Assembly (NCBI RefSeq): GCF_020216525.1
Contig: NZ_JAIWOY010000005.1
Location: forward strand, 186,001-250,000
Direction of reading: 5' to 3'
Source of the DNA: Nocardioides nematodiphilus
GTDB taxonomy: Bacteria > Actinomycetota > Actinomycetes > Propionibacteriales > Nocardioidaceae
Length of the DNA: 64,000 nucleotides
Program-made: the position numbers and the translations under genes
In this document: in pieces, positions 1 through 8,575 of the stretch
Numbering within the stretch: position 1 is the first letter of the stretch
How the letters are laid out: each line of letters begins with the position of its first letter
The notes under the pieces: generated by a model
The model's input: the letters and a program-made list of their open reading frames with translations, nothing else
Databases searched by the model: none
Told to the model about the DNA's origin: nothing

Positions 1-1
1 T

Positions 2-493
2 CCTCGGGTCATCGAGTTCAACTGCCGTTTCGGCGACCCTGACATCCAGCCCGTGCTCGCGCTGCTCGACTCCTCGCTCTCCGAGCTGCTGCTCGCCGCC
101 GCGCGCGGTGAGCTGGCCTCCCTGCCGGCTCCGGTCTTCGCCGACGGCGCCTCTGTCACCGTCGTGCTCGCCTCGGCCGGCTACCCGGAGACCTCGTCGA
201 AGGGCGACGTCATCCGCGGCACCGGTGCGGCCAACGGCGTCAACGACGTCGACGTCATCCACGCCGGCACGGCCATCGTCGCCGCGCCCGAGGAGAGCGA
301 CCCCGACCACAAGCACCTCGTCACCGCCGGCGGCCGCGTGCTCGCCGTGCGCGCCAAGGGCTACGACATCGAGGACGCCCGCGCCCGCGCGTACGCCGCC
401 GCGGACCTGATCTCGTTCGACGGCCAGCAGCGCCGCTCCGACATCGCCGCCGAGCCGCTCGGCGTCATCGAGGGCGCCGCCGTCCTCGACTGA
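2..493 (+). CDS. purD: phosphoribosylamine--glycine ligase, C-terminal part
   Basis: This is the last 163 residues of GAR synthetase, which joins phosphoribosylamine and glycine with ATP in step 2 of purine synthesis. The frame is already open at the window edge and begins [16 protein letters not shown], the conserved metal/ATP-grasp segment of PurD. The rest matches the small C-terminal domain (SKGDVIRG, then a glycine-rich stretch ending in [10 protein letters not shown]). The start lies outside the window. It is the first of eight pur genes here, all on the same strand. Its 3' end overlaps the convergent dehydrogenase gene by 29 bases. The family call is from recognised motifs. Confidence 0.93.
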   Translation, partial: PRVIEFNCRFGDPDIQPVLALLDSSLSELLLAAARGELASLPAPVFADGASVTVVLASAGYPETSSKGDVIRGTGAANGVNDVDVIHAGTAIVAAPEESDPDHKHLVTAGGRVLAVRAKGYDIEDARARAYAAADLISFDGQQRRSDIAAEPLGVIEGAAVLD

Positions 494-1502
494 GCGCGGG
501 AGCTGGCCGCGCAGCGGCCAGCCCGACGACAGCGCCACCCACCAGGGTGGCCGCCGTCGCCAGCGCGCCGCGGTGCTGGGTCGCCCACAGCTGGGGCGAT
601 CGCGGGTGCGCGCGCGAGTCGAAGACGCCGTGCGCGCCGCGGTCCTCGTCAGCGTCGACCGGCTCCCAGAGGTTGCTCGGCTGGCCGTCGGGTCGCGGCT
701 CGCCGGTCTGCTGCGACGTCACGCCGGTGCGGCCCAGATAGCGGTCGAGCAGCCCCGGAACGACGGCGTTGGCCGCGATGGTCAGCGCCGTCGACGCCCC
801 GACCCACCACTCGCGGCGATCGGGATGGCCTGCGGCGTACACGACCGCGCGCGCGGCCACCTCGGGCTGGTAGATCGGCGGGACGGGCTGGGCCTGCCTC
901 GGCAGTCGTGAGAGCCCCCAGCGGAACTGTGGGGTGTTCATCGCCGGCATCTGGACCATCGTCACCCTCACCCCGCTGCCCTGATGCAGCAGCTCGGCGC
1001 GCAGCGCGTCGTGGAACCCCTGCACCGCGTGTTTGGCACCGCAGTAGGCCGACTGCAGCGGGATGCCGCGATAGGCCAGCGCCGAGCCAACCTGGATGAT
1101 CACGCCGCGGTCGCGCGGCCGCATCCGGCGCAGCGCGGCGCGGGTGCCGTTGACGTAGCCGAGGTAGGTCACCTTCGTCGCCCGCTCGTACTCCTCGGGC
1201 GTGATCTCCTCGAACGGCGCGAACACCGTGGCGAAGGCGTCGTTGACCCACACGTCGATCGGCCCGAGCTCCGACTCGATCCGCTGGGCGGCCGCCTCGA
1301 CCAGACCGTCGTCGCTGACATCGACGATGAGCGGCAGCGCCCGGGCGCCGCAGGCGCGTACCTCCTCGGCCGCCGCGTGCAGCCCCGCCCGGCCCCGCGC
1401 GAGCAGCGCCACGTCGTCACCACGCTGCGCGAAGGCGCGTACGCAGGCACGCCCGATCCCGGCGGAGGCACCGGTCACGACCACCACGCGTCGCGTCGTC
1501 AT
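465..1502 (-). CDS. SDR family oxidoreductase
   Basis: A short-chain dehydrogenase/reductase, presumably NAD(P)-dependent, with unknown substrate. Visible motifs are the nucleotide-binding TGASAGIG near residue 11, a catalytic serine in QVGSA, and YCGAK (Tyr-x3-Lys). The usual NNAG motif is changed to VNDA. The SDR fold ends near residue 250. About 95 further residues follow, including a hydrophobic stretch rich in Ala/Gly/Val near the C-terminus and a basic tail, so this is longer than a classical SDR and may be membrane-attached. I chose the ATG at 1502 because it is immediately followed by the Rossmann strand; an in-frame start 42 bases upstream adds a low-complexity leader. It diverges from purB. 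Confidence 0.85.
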   Translation of the reverse strand: MTTRRVVVVTGASAGIGRACVRAFAQRGDDVALLARGRAGLHAAAEEVRACGARALPLIVDVSDDGLVEAAAQRIESELGPIDVWVNDAFATVFAPFEEITPEEYERATKVTYLGYVNGTRAALRRMRPRDRGVIIQVGSALAYRGIPLQSAYCGAKHAVQGFHDALRAELLHQGSGVRVTMVQMPAMNTPQFRWGLSRLPRQAQPVPPIYQPEVAARAVVYAAGHPDRREWWVGASTALTIAANAVVPGLLDRYLGRTGVTSQQTGEPRPDGQPSNLWEPVDADEDRGAHGVFDSRAHPRSPQLWATQHRGALATAATLVGGAVVGLAAARPAPALSRGRRRPR

Positions 1503-1582
1503 CCCGTACGGTGACCGCGGCGCGGTCCCGCCAATCCCCGTCATTCCTGGCCACGCCCCGCCGCATGGGAGAATCGCTCACC

Positions 1583-3001
1583 GTGACCGTCCCGAACGTG
1601 CTTGCCACCCGCTACGCCGCCGAAGACCTGGCCCGGATCTGGAGCCCCGAGCACAAGATCGTGCTCGAGCGGCAGCTCTGGATCGCCGTGCTCAAGGCGC
1701 AGAAGGACCTCGGCATCGAGGTCCCCGACGGCGTCATCGAGGCGTACGAGAAGGTCATCGACCAGGTCGACCTCGGCTCGATCGCCGCGCGCGAGCGGAT
1801 CACCCGCCACGACGTGAAGGCGCGGATCGAGGAGTTCTCCGACCTCGCGGGTCACGAGCACATCCACAAGGGCATGACCTCGCGCGACCTCACCGAGAAC
1901 GTCGAGCAGCTGCAGGTCCTCAGCTCGCTCAGGATCATCCGCGATCGCGCCGTAGCCGCTCTCGCGCGCCTCGGCCGCCTCGCCGCCGAGCACGAGACCA
2001 CCGTGATGGCCGGTCGCTCGCACAACGTCGCCGCCCAGGCGACCACCCTCGGCAAGCGGTTCGCCACCGTCGCCGACGAGATGCTGGTCGCGCTCGACCG
2101 CGTGGAGAACCTCATCTCCCGTTATCCGCTGCGCGGCATCAAGGGCCCGATGGGCACCGCCCAGGACATGCTCGACCTGCTCGACGGCGACGCCGCCAAG
2201 CTCGAGCGGCTCGAGGCCGCGGTCGCGGCCCACCTCGGCTTCGACCACGTCTTCACCTCGGTCGGCCAGGTCTACCCGCGCTCGCTCGACTTCGACACCG
2301 TCTCCGCGCTGGTGCAGCTCGTCTCGGGCCCCTCCAACCTGGCGACCACGATCCGCCTCATGGCGGGCAACGAGCTGGTCACCGAGGGCTTCAAGGAGGG
2401 CCAGGTCGGCTCCTCGGCGATGCCGCACAAGATGAACTCCCGCTCCGCCGAGCGGGTCAACGGCCTCTCGGTGATCCTGCGCGGACACCTGTCGATGATC
2501 GGCGAGCTCGCCGGCGACCAGTGGAACGAGGGCGACGTCTCCGACTCGGTCGTGCGCCGCGTCGCGCTGCCGGACGCGTTCTTCGCCGCGGACGGGCTCT
2601 TCCAGACCTTCCTCACCGTGCTCGACGAGTTCGGTGCCTTCCCGGCGGTCATCCAGCGTGAGCTCGACCGCTACCTGCCGTTCCTCTCCACCACCAAGGT
2701 GCTGATGGCCGCGGTCCGCAACGGCGTCGGCCGCGAGGCCGCGCACGAGGCGATCAAGGAGGCCGCCGTCGGCACCGCGCTCTCGATGCGCAAGGGCCAG
2801 GCCGAGAACGACGTCTTCGCCAAGCTTGCCGCCGACCCGCGACTGGGTCTGACCTCCGAGCAGCTCGCGTCGCTGGTCGCCGATCCGATCGAGTTCACCG
2901 GCGCCGCCGTCGCGCAGGTGCAGACCGTCGTACGGCGCATCGAGGCCGTCGCGGCCGCGCACCCCGAGGCCGCCGCGTACGTCCCCGGCGAGATCCTCTG
3001 A
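1583..3001 (+). CDS. purB: adenylosuccinate lyase
   Basis: Cleaves SAICAR to AICAR plus fumarate, and adenylosuccinate to AMP plus fumarate, in the cytosol. The fumarase/aspartase superfamily signature SSAMPHKMNSRSAERVNG is intact, and TSRDLTEN supplies the upstream active-site loop. From the GTG at 1583 the protein is 472 residues, normal for the family, and begins TVPNVLATRY as in actinobacterial homologues. The GGGAGA at 1567-1572 lies about ten bases upstream. An ATG at 1565 in the same frame would add six residues and cannot be excluded. A strong hairpin follows the stop. It is unlinked in transcription from purD, whose end is 1 kb upstream past the opposing SDR gene. Confidence 0.95.
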   Translation: MTVPNVLATRYAAEDLARIWSPEHKIVLERQLWIAVLKAQKDLGIEVPDGVIEAYEKVIDQVDLGSIAARERITRHDVKARIEEFSDLAGHEHIHKGMTSRDLTENVEQLQVLSSLRIIRDRAVAALARLGRLAAEHETTVMAGRSHNVAAQATTLGKRFATVADEMLVALDRVENLISRYPLRGIKGPMGTAQDMLDLLDGDAAKLERLEAAVAAHLGFDHVFTSVGQVYPRSLDFDTVSALVQLVSGPSNLATTIRLMAGNELVTEGFKEGQVGSSAMPHKMNSRSAERVNGLSVILRGHLSMIGELAGDQWNEGDVSDSVVRRVALPDAFFAADGLFQTFLTVLDEFGAFPAVIQRELDRYLPFLSTTKVLMAAVRNGVGREAAHEAIKEAAVGTALSMRKGQAENDVFAKLAADPRLGLTSEQLASLVADPIEFTGAAVAQVQTVVRRIEAVAAAHPEAAAYVPGEIL

Positions 3002-3024
3002 CGCACCACGTCTGACAGCGCCGA

Positions 3025-3054
3025 GGGCGCGGCTCCGATCCCGGAGCCGCGCCC
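3025..3054. terminator. bidirectional hairpin between purB and the GGDEF-EAL gene
   Basis: A perfect 12-bp stem (GGGCGCGGCTCC and its complement) with a six-base loop lies 24 bases after the purB stop and 8 bases before the end of the opposing gene. There is no long U-tract, as is usual in high-GC actinobacteria. It can serve both convergent genes. Confidence 0.75.
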
Positions 3055-3062
3055 TTCGTGCG

Positions 3063-5780
3063 TCAGCGCTGGACCGGGACCAGCGGGGACGTGTTGTCGT
3101 ACCAGAAGGCGGCGAACGCCGAGGCCCGGACCGGGCGGCTGATCAGGTAGCCCTGGATCATCGGGCAGCCCATCTCCTCCAGGAGAAGACGGTTCTCCTC
3201 GGTCTCGACGCCCTCGGCCACCGCGGTCATGCCGCAGGCGGCGGTGAGCCGGATGACAGCGGTCACGATCTCGGTGTCGACCGCGCTCTCGCCCAGGCCG
3301 GCGAGGAAGGCGCGGTCGATCTTCACCACGTCGACCGGGAACTGCTTCAGGTAGGAGAGCGAGGAGTAGCCGGTCCCGAAGTCGTCGATCGCGAGCTGGA
3401 CGCCGAGCTCCTTGAGCCGCTGGAGGGTGGCGATCGAGGCCTTGGTGTCGCGCATGATCACGGTCTCGGTGATCTCCAGGCACAGCTGCTCCGGGCGCAG
3501 GCCGGTCCGGCGCAGCACCGCGTCGACCTCCTCGACGAAGGTGGCCCGGGAGAGCTGGTGGGCCGAGAGGTTGACGCCGATCTCGATCGGCGGCAGCTCG
3601 GGCCGGGCGAGCGTCCACTCGTGCGCCTGCCGGCAGGCCTCCTCGAGCACCCAGGCGCCGAGGGGCACGATCAGGCCGGTCTCCTCGGCGAGCGGGATGA
3701 AGCGGGCCGGTTCGACCAGCCCGTCGGGTGAGTTCCACCGCACGAGGGCCTCGGCGCCGATCGCCTCGCGAGTGACGGTGTCGACCAGCGGCTGGTAGTA
3801 GACCTCGAGCTCGCCGTTCTCCAGGGCACGGCGCAGGGCGCGCTCGAGCTCGAGGCGCGCGCGGGGGTTCGCCGCGGTCTCGGGGGTGAAGACCTGGTGC
3901 TGTCCTTTGCCGCCCTCCTTGGCGAGGTAGGCGGCGGTGTCGGCCGCTGCGATCAGCGCGTCGCGGGTCGATGCCTGGTCGGTGGTGGCGATGCCGATCG
4001 AGGCGCTGACGAAGACCTCGTGCCCGTCCACGGTGCTGCCCTCGGCCAGGGTCGCGAGGATCCGCTGGGCGACGTCGACGGCGTAGGCGACGTCGGTGAT
4101 GTCCTCGAGCAGGATCGCGAACTCGTCGCCACCGATCCGCGCGCAGGTGTCCTCGCGACGCAGGGTGCGGCGCAGCTGGGCCGCGACTTTGATCAGCAGC
4201 GAGTCGCCGACCGGGTGGCCGTACGAGTCGTTGACCAGCTTGAAGCGGTCCAGGTCGATCATCAGCAGCGCGTGCCGCGTCGGGAGCCGCTCGGCGCGCG
4301 CGAGGGCGTGGTCGAGCCGGTCCTCGAAGAGCCGCCGGTTGGGCAGGTGGGTGAGCGGGTCGTGGAAGGCGAGGTAGGTGAGCTTCTCCTCGAACGCCTT
4401 GCGCTCGGTGATCTCGTGGATGACCAGCACCGCACCGGTCTGCGCGGTGGTCAGGGGCGTCGCGGTGAACGCGACCGGCACCCGCTCGCCCCGCCCGGCG
4501 ACGAGGGTCGCGTCGTTGTCGACCAGGCCGCCGTCCGCGCCGACCAGGGCGGACAGGTCGACCGCCCCCTCGTCGCGGGTCATGGTGAAGACGTCGGCCG
4601 CAGGCCGGCCCAGCGGCTCGGCGCACCGGATCAGCCGTCGGGCCGCCGGGTTGGCGAAGGTGATCACGCCGGCGGCGTCGATCGTCAGCACACTCTCGCG
4701 CTGGCTGTCGGTGATGGCGGACAGATGCGTGAGGAGCTGGGCGTTGCGCAGCGCGGCCGAGGCCACGGTGGCGAGGGTGTCGAGCGCGGAGCGCTCCTCC
4801 TCGTGCCAATGGTCGCCGCCGATCCGCTCGCTCACCTCGAGCTCGACGTGGTCGCTGATCGCGGCACGCAGCGCGTGGGGAGCCTCCGGCTCACCCGCCT
4901 CCACGAGTCGCACCGCCTGGGCCGGGACGATGCGTGGCGCGGCGGCCAGCACCTGGACGCGGATGTCGTCGGCATCGGTCGAGTTCCGGATCGCCACCAC
5001 CAGGTCCTGGAGCGCCTCAGCGGCCAGCCGGGCGTGCCGCTGGATGGTGACCATGACGTACGCCCGCTCGGCCATCAGGCCGACTCCGACGGCCGGGATC
5101 GCGGTCACGGGGTGCGCCCGGACCGCGACGCCGGCCAGGACTCCGAGGAAGAGCCCTCCGAACGAGTGGGCGCCGCGGGCAGTGACCTGGCGTCGGAGCC
5201 CGCTGGCGATCGGGCGGCCGGTGGCCAGCCGGACGATCAGGGCCACCGCGATGTTGGAGGACGCCGCGACTGCCAGCCCTCCGATCGTCGCGGCCGTCAG
5301 CGCCACGGCTGTGATGGGGGCGCCGACCTCGGCTCCGCCCAGCCGAGCGATGCCGTACCCGATGAGGAAGGAGAGCACGTTCTGGCCCACGTTGAACAGG
5401 AGCTTCGTCGGCGTCCGTCGCGCAGCGAGGTTGCCCACCAGCGAGGCCACGGCGACGGCGAGGGTGACCTCGATCGGACCCAGCAGCAGGACCATCGGCA
5501 CGAACAGCGCCTCGTCGAGCTGGGTGGCGACGACCTGGCCCTTGTAGACGACCCGTGTCGCTCGCACGTGGGTGTATGACAGCAGAACGGTGATGCAGAG
5601 CAACGTGAACGGATGCGCGATCGCACGGCCGTCCTGGGCGGCGCCCACCGCGACACCGACCGCGACGGCCGCGAGAGCAACCGCGAGGCACACAGCCCTG
5701 ACGCCGGCCGGCGTCAGGGCTCTGCCTGCGTAGGAGGGCGCCTGGCCCACGGCAGGATCGCTGCCTTCAACGGTGCTCAA
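3063..5780 (-). CDS. membrane PAS-GGDEF-EAL cyclic-di-GMP protein
   Basis: A bifunctional candidate for making and degrading c-di-GMP, 905 residues. The N-terminal ~240 residues hold several hydrophobic segments (membrane sensor resembling MASE-type regions). A linker then leads into a PAS domain (~345-460), a GGDEF domain with intact GGDEF near residue 550 and an RxxD inhibitory site (RRED) five residues before it, and an EAL domain with EALVRW near 675 and DDFGTGYSS. Both catalytic signatures look complete, so either activity is possible. The apparent first codon is TTG at 5780; the in-frame GTG at 5750 is an alternative. It stands alone, convergent with purB. Confidence 0.9.
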   Translation of the reverse strand: MSTVEGSDPAVGQAPSYAGRALTPAGVRAVCLAVALAAVAVGVAVGAAQDGRAIAHPFTLLCITVLLSYTHVRATRVVYKGQVVATQLDEALFVPMVLLLGPIEVTLAVAVASLVGNLAARRTPTKLLFNVGQNVLSFLIGYGIARLGGAEVGAPITAVALTAATIGGLAVAASSNIAVALIVRLATGRPIASGLRRQVTARGAHSFGGLFLGVLAGVAVRAHPVTAIPAVGVGLMAERAYVMVTIQRHARLAAEALQDLVVAIRNSTDADDIRVQVLAAAPRIVPAQAVRLVEAGEPEAPHALRAAISDHVELEVSERIGGDHWHEEERSALDTLATVASAALRNAQLLTHLSAITDSQRESVLTIDAAGVITFANPAARRLIRCAEPLGRPAADVFTMTRDEGAVDLSALVGADGGLVDNDATLVAGRGERVPVAFTATPLTTAQTGAVLVIHEITERKAFEEKLTYLAFHDPLTHLPNRRLFEDRLDHALARAERLPTRHALLMIDLDRFKLVNDSYGHPVGDSLLIKVAAQLRRTLRREDTCARIGGDEFAILLEDITDVAYAVDVAQRILATLAEGSTVDGHEVFVSASIGIATTDQASTRDALIAAADTAAYLAKEGGKGQHQVFTPETAANPRARLELERALRRALENGELEVYYQPLVDTVTREAIGAEALVRWNSPDGLVEPARFIPLAEETGLIVPLGAWVLEEACRQAHEWTLARPELPPIEIGVNLSAHQLSRATFVEEVDAVLRRTGLRPEQLCLEITETVIMRDTKASIATLQRLKELGVQLAIDDFGTGYSSLSYLKQFPVDVVKIDRAFLAGLGESAVDTEIVTAVIRLTAACGMTAVAEGVETEENRLLLEEMGCPMIQGYLISRPVRASAFAAFWYDNTSPLVPVQR

Positions 5781-5849
5781 TACGGGGGCATCTCTCTTTG
5801 CGGGCGGCTCGCAGGGCGCAGTGGCCGTACGAGCCGCCTCACGGATGGA

Positions 5850-7196
5850 TCAGTTCCAGCTGTCGCTGTCCCAGGAGTAGGTGTCCCAGGAGTACGTGTC
5901 CCAGGAGTACGTGTCCCAGGAGTACGTGTCCCAGGAGTACGTGTCCCAGGAGTACGTGTCCCAGGAGTACGTGTCCCAGGAGTACGTGTCCCAGGAGTAC
6001 GTGTCCCACGAGTACGTGTACTGCAACAGGGTCCGCAGCAGGGCGCCAGGCGAGCGCACCATCGCGATGGACGCTGCGGAGATCTTGACCCCCGTGTTGG
6101 CCGGCTTGCGGGGGTTGGCAGCGAGCAGTGCGGCGATGTCGAGCTCGCCGGCGCCCTGGACGGTGGGGTTGACGCCGGCGATGGGCGCCGCGGTCCGGGT
6201 GAGCATGCTCTTGACGTGGTTGTTGCTCAGGTTCGGGCGCTGCTGGAGCACCAGCGCCGCCGCACCGGCGACCTGGGGCGCCGCGAACGACGTCCCGGAG
6301 CCGCGGAAGTAGCCGTCCAGCACTCGCGACTGCGGGTGCGCGACGTCGACGGTGGAACCGGGCGAGCGCGTGGACACCAGGTGCGCACCAGGGGCGACCA
6401 GATCCGGCTTGGCGATGCCGTCCGCGGTCGGACCGGTCGAGGAGAAGGAGGCGACGGTGTCGTCGTCGCGAGTGACCGTGGTCGCGTCGTCGGCCGCACC
6501 AACGGTGACGACGAACGGGTCGTCAGCCGGATGCGGGATGCCGGCGGTGCCGTTGTTGCCCGCGGCGACGACGACGACGAGCCCTGCGCGCCACGCGTCC
6601 TGGACCGCGCCGTCGAGCGCGTCCTTCGCCCACTTCTGGGTCGACTCGCCGCCGAGGGAGAGGTTGAGGACGCGGATGTTGTCGGCCTTCGCGTGGGCGA
6701 TCGCCCACTCGATCGCGAAGATCACCCGGACCGGGTCGGTCTTGCCGTCGGCGCCGGCGACCTTGAGCGAGACCAGGTTCGCGCCGGGCGCGACGCCCTT
6801 GATCGCTCCGCCCGATGCTGCGCCGGAGCCAGCGATCGTCCCGGCGACGAAGGTGCCGTGGCCGTAGGAGTCCTTGGTGTAGTCGCCCTCGCCGGAGAAG
6901 TCGAAGCCGTCGATGACCTTGCCGGCCAGGTCGCCGGAGTCGTCGATACCGGTGTCGACGACGGCGACGCTCACGCCGCGGCCGTTGATGCCGGCTCGCC
7001 AGGCGCTCGGCGCGCCGTCGACCTGCGGATAGACCGCCGACGCCTCGTGGCTGTTGGCGCCCCAGGCGGCCTGGGCGGGGGAGATGGATGCGGTGACCGG
7101 TGCCGCGGAGGCCGTAGGCGCGGTGGCGCCGAGGGCGAGCGTTGCGGCGGCGAGGAGGGGGACGGCGAGTCGGGGCCGAAGAGTACGAGGGGGCAT
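5850..7196 (-). CDS. secreted S8 subtilisin-like peptidase with TYSWD repeat tail
   Basis: A serine protease of the subtilase clan, 448 residues. A signal peptide (basic start, hydrophobic core, ending ASA near residue 33) precedes the catalytic domain. The triad is visible as Asp in VAVVDTGIDD (~79), His in YGHGTFVAGT (~110) and Ser in GSGTSFAAPQVAG (~302). A recognisable long I9 propeptide is lacking. After the domain, from about residue 393, come ten copies of TYSWD and a final SDSWN that ends the protein. The ATG at 7196 has AGAGAGG six bases upstream. The tail could bind the cell wall, a ligand or other copies of itself; its function is unknown. It is divergent from the beta-propeller gene at 7414. 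Confidence 0.92.
   Translation of the reverse strand: MPPRTLRPRLAVPLLAAATLALGATAPTASAAPVTASISPAQAAWGANSHEASAVYPQVDGAPSAWRAGINGRGVSVAVVDTGIDDSGDLAGKVIDGFDFSGEGDYTKDSYGHGTFVAGTIAGSGAASGGAIKGVAPGANLVSLKVAGADGKTDPVRVIFAIEWAIAHAKADNIRVLNLSLGGESTQKWAKDALDGAVQDAWRAGLVVVVAAGNNGTAGIPHPADDPFVVTVGAADDATTVTRDDDTVASFSSTGPTADGIAKPDLVAPGAHLVSTRSPGSTVDVAHPQSRVLDGYFRGSGTSFAAPQVAGAAALVLQQRPNLSNNHVKSMLTRTAAPIAGVNPTVQGAGELDIAALLAANPRKPANTGVKISAASIAMVRSPGALLRTLLQYTYSWDTYSWDTYSWDTYSWDTYSWDTYSWDTYSWDTYSWDTYSWDTYSWDSDSWN
5866..6015. repeat. ten tandem 15-bp units encoding TYSWD
   Basis: Ten head-to-tail copies of a 15-base unit (+ strand gtgtcccaggagtac). The eight internal units at 5881-6000 are identical base for base. 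The first and last units each carry one or two changes. Identity at silent positions shows recent expansion or homogenisation, not selection on the protein alone. The unit length is a multiple of three, so copy changes keep the frame. Confidence 0.97.
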
Positions 7197-7400
7197 GACA
7201 GCCTCTCTATGCGTCCAGGTGCCGGGGGCATCTACACGGTTGCGGGGAAGGGGTGCGCGTCGTCGCTGCACTTATCGGCCGCGCTAGTAGATTTTAGAGG
7301 TCTGGACCGGCCCAGGGAGGTCCCAAGAACCGGGCGGTAGGTCCCGACTATGGACCACGTGTGGCGACGGCCACGCCGAATGTCGAGTTTCGGAATCGAC

Positions 7401-7406
7401 TAAGGT
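7401..7406 (+). promoter_or_regulatory. -10 hexamer TAAGGT, leaderless start
   Basis: TAAGGT matches TAnnnT and ends seven bases before the ATG at 7414, so transcription probably begins at the start codon. No clear -35 is visible. Confidence 0.5.
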
Positions 7407-7413
7407 AGTGGGC

Positions 7414-8310
7414 ATGTCGACGACCACCTTGTCCACGCTGCCCTCGTACGACGGCGCCGAGGTCGTGGTGCCCGCGCCCGGCGTCGGCCCGGGCAACTGG
7501 GCCGGCGCGGCCAGCGCCGTCCTGGTCGACGGCGTCTTCTGGCTGACCTGGCGCAATCGGCGCCCGCTCGCCGAGGGCCGTGGTGTCACCGTCGACATCG
7601 CGCGCTCGAGCGACGGGGTGCAGTTCGAGACGGTCGCCGAGGTCAGCCGCGACACCTTCGACTGCGAGTCGCTCGAGCGACCCGTCCTGCTCCCGATCCC
7701 GGCGGCGCAGGGAGGCGGGTGGCGGCTCTACCTCTCCTGCGCGACCTGGGACTCCAAGCACTGGTGGGTCGACAGCCTCACGGCGGCGACGCCCGAGGAG
7801 CTGCCGAGCGGGCGTCGCCAGGTCGTGCTGCCCGGCGACGACGAGACGGCGGTGAAGGATCCGGTCATCACCGTCGCCGAGTCCGGTGCCTGGGAGATGT
7901 GGCTGTGCTGCCACCCGCTCACCGAGCCGGGGCATGAGGACCGGATGACCTCGCGTCGCCTGACCTCGCCCGACGGCCTCGACTGGACCGACCACGGCGT
8001 CGTGCTGTCCGGGCGTCCGGGGGAGTGGGACGAGCGCGGCGCTCGGGTCACGACCCCGATCGGCAACGGCCTGTTCCTCTACGACGGCCGCGCCGATGCG
8101 GCCTCCAACTGGTACGAGACCACCGGCCTGGCCCAGTGGGACGGCAACCGCCTGGTCCCCGACGTCGGCGTCGCGACGATCACCTCGCCCCACTCCGACG
8201 GCGCCTTCCGATACGCCGCAGCGGTCCCTCTCCCCGGCGGCCGGATCCGCTACTACGTCGAGGCCGCGCGCCCCGACGGCGCCCACGACCTCATCACCGT
8301 CCTCCGCTGA
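7414..8310 (+). CDS. beta-propeller (GH43/32-like) protein of unknown substrate
   Basis: A 298-residue protein without a signal peptide. The pattern of short blades with WLTWRN, ARSSDG, LYLSCATWD, VKDPVITV, RLTSPDGLDW and FLYDGR resembles the five-bladed propellers of glycoside hydrolase families 43/32/68, including an acidic residue after lysine in the third blade (KDP). I cannot identify a sugar substrate, nor assign all catalytic acids, so it may be an enzyme or a binding protein. The stop codon at 8308-8310 overlaps the first unit of the long inverted repeat that follows. A second, distantly similar propeller protein lies at 32224-33606. Confidence 0.7.
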   Translation: MSTTTLSTLPSYDGAEVVVPAPGVGPGNWAGAASAVLVDGVFWLTWRNRRPLAEGRGVTVDIARSSDGVQFETVAEVSRDTFDCESLERPVLLPIPAAQGGGWRLYLSCATWDSKHWWVDSLTAATPEELPSGRRQVVLPGDDETAVKDPVITVAESGAWEMWLCCHPLTEPGHEDRMTSRRLTSPDGLDWTDHGVVLSGRPGEWDERGARVTTPIGNGLFLYDGRADAASNWYETTGLAQWDGNRLVPDVGVATITSPHSDGAFRYAAAVPLPGGRIRYYVEAARPDGAHDLITVLR

Positions 8311-8567
8311 CCCGGCCCTCCCGCACGCCCGACTTGGCCCTCCCGCACGCCCGACCCGACCCTCCGGCGCGGCCGACTTGGCCCTCCGGCACGCCTGACT
8401 TGGCCCTCGGACACGGCCGACTTGGCCCTCCGGCATGCTGGTGCGCGCGGCCGAGTCGGCGGTGCGCGGGGGCCGAGTCGGCGGTGCGCGGGGGCCGAGT
8501 CGGTGGTGCGTAAGGGCCGACTCGGCGGTGCGCGGGGGCCGAGTCAGCGGTGCGTGAGGGCCGAGTC
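8309..8567. repeat. long inverted repeat of 6+6 units, 22-base period
   Basis: Six units start on the + strand at 8309, 8331, 8353, 8375, 8397 and 8419, exactly 22 bases apart. The consensus is roughly GACTTGGCCCTCCCGCAC plus four bases. Six related units run the other way on the - strand, starting at 8567, 8545, 8523, 8501, 8479 and 8457, again exactly 22 apart (GACTCGGCCC, then a GC-rich part). The arms are mirror images about position 8438. The element fills the space between two convergent genes; its left arm begins inside the TGA of the propeller gene. RNA from either strand could fold into a stem of over 100 imperfect base pairs. A terminator role is plausible but the periodicity is not explained by it. 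Confidence 0.95.
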
Positions 8568-8575
8568 GGCGGGGG

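Noticed and set aside
1541..2962. 473-codon open frame opposite purB and many similar long frames opposite or out of phase with real genes
   Set aside because: They are the usual shadow frames of GC-rich genes; their products lack any motif while the purB, purL, purF and similar products are unmistakable.
8309..8567. The 22-base repeat array as a CRISPR locus
   Set aside because: Units abut without unique spacers, they are too short and variable, the arms are inverted, and no cas gene is present.
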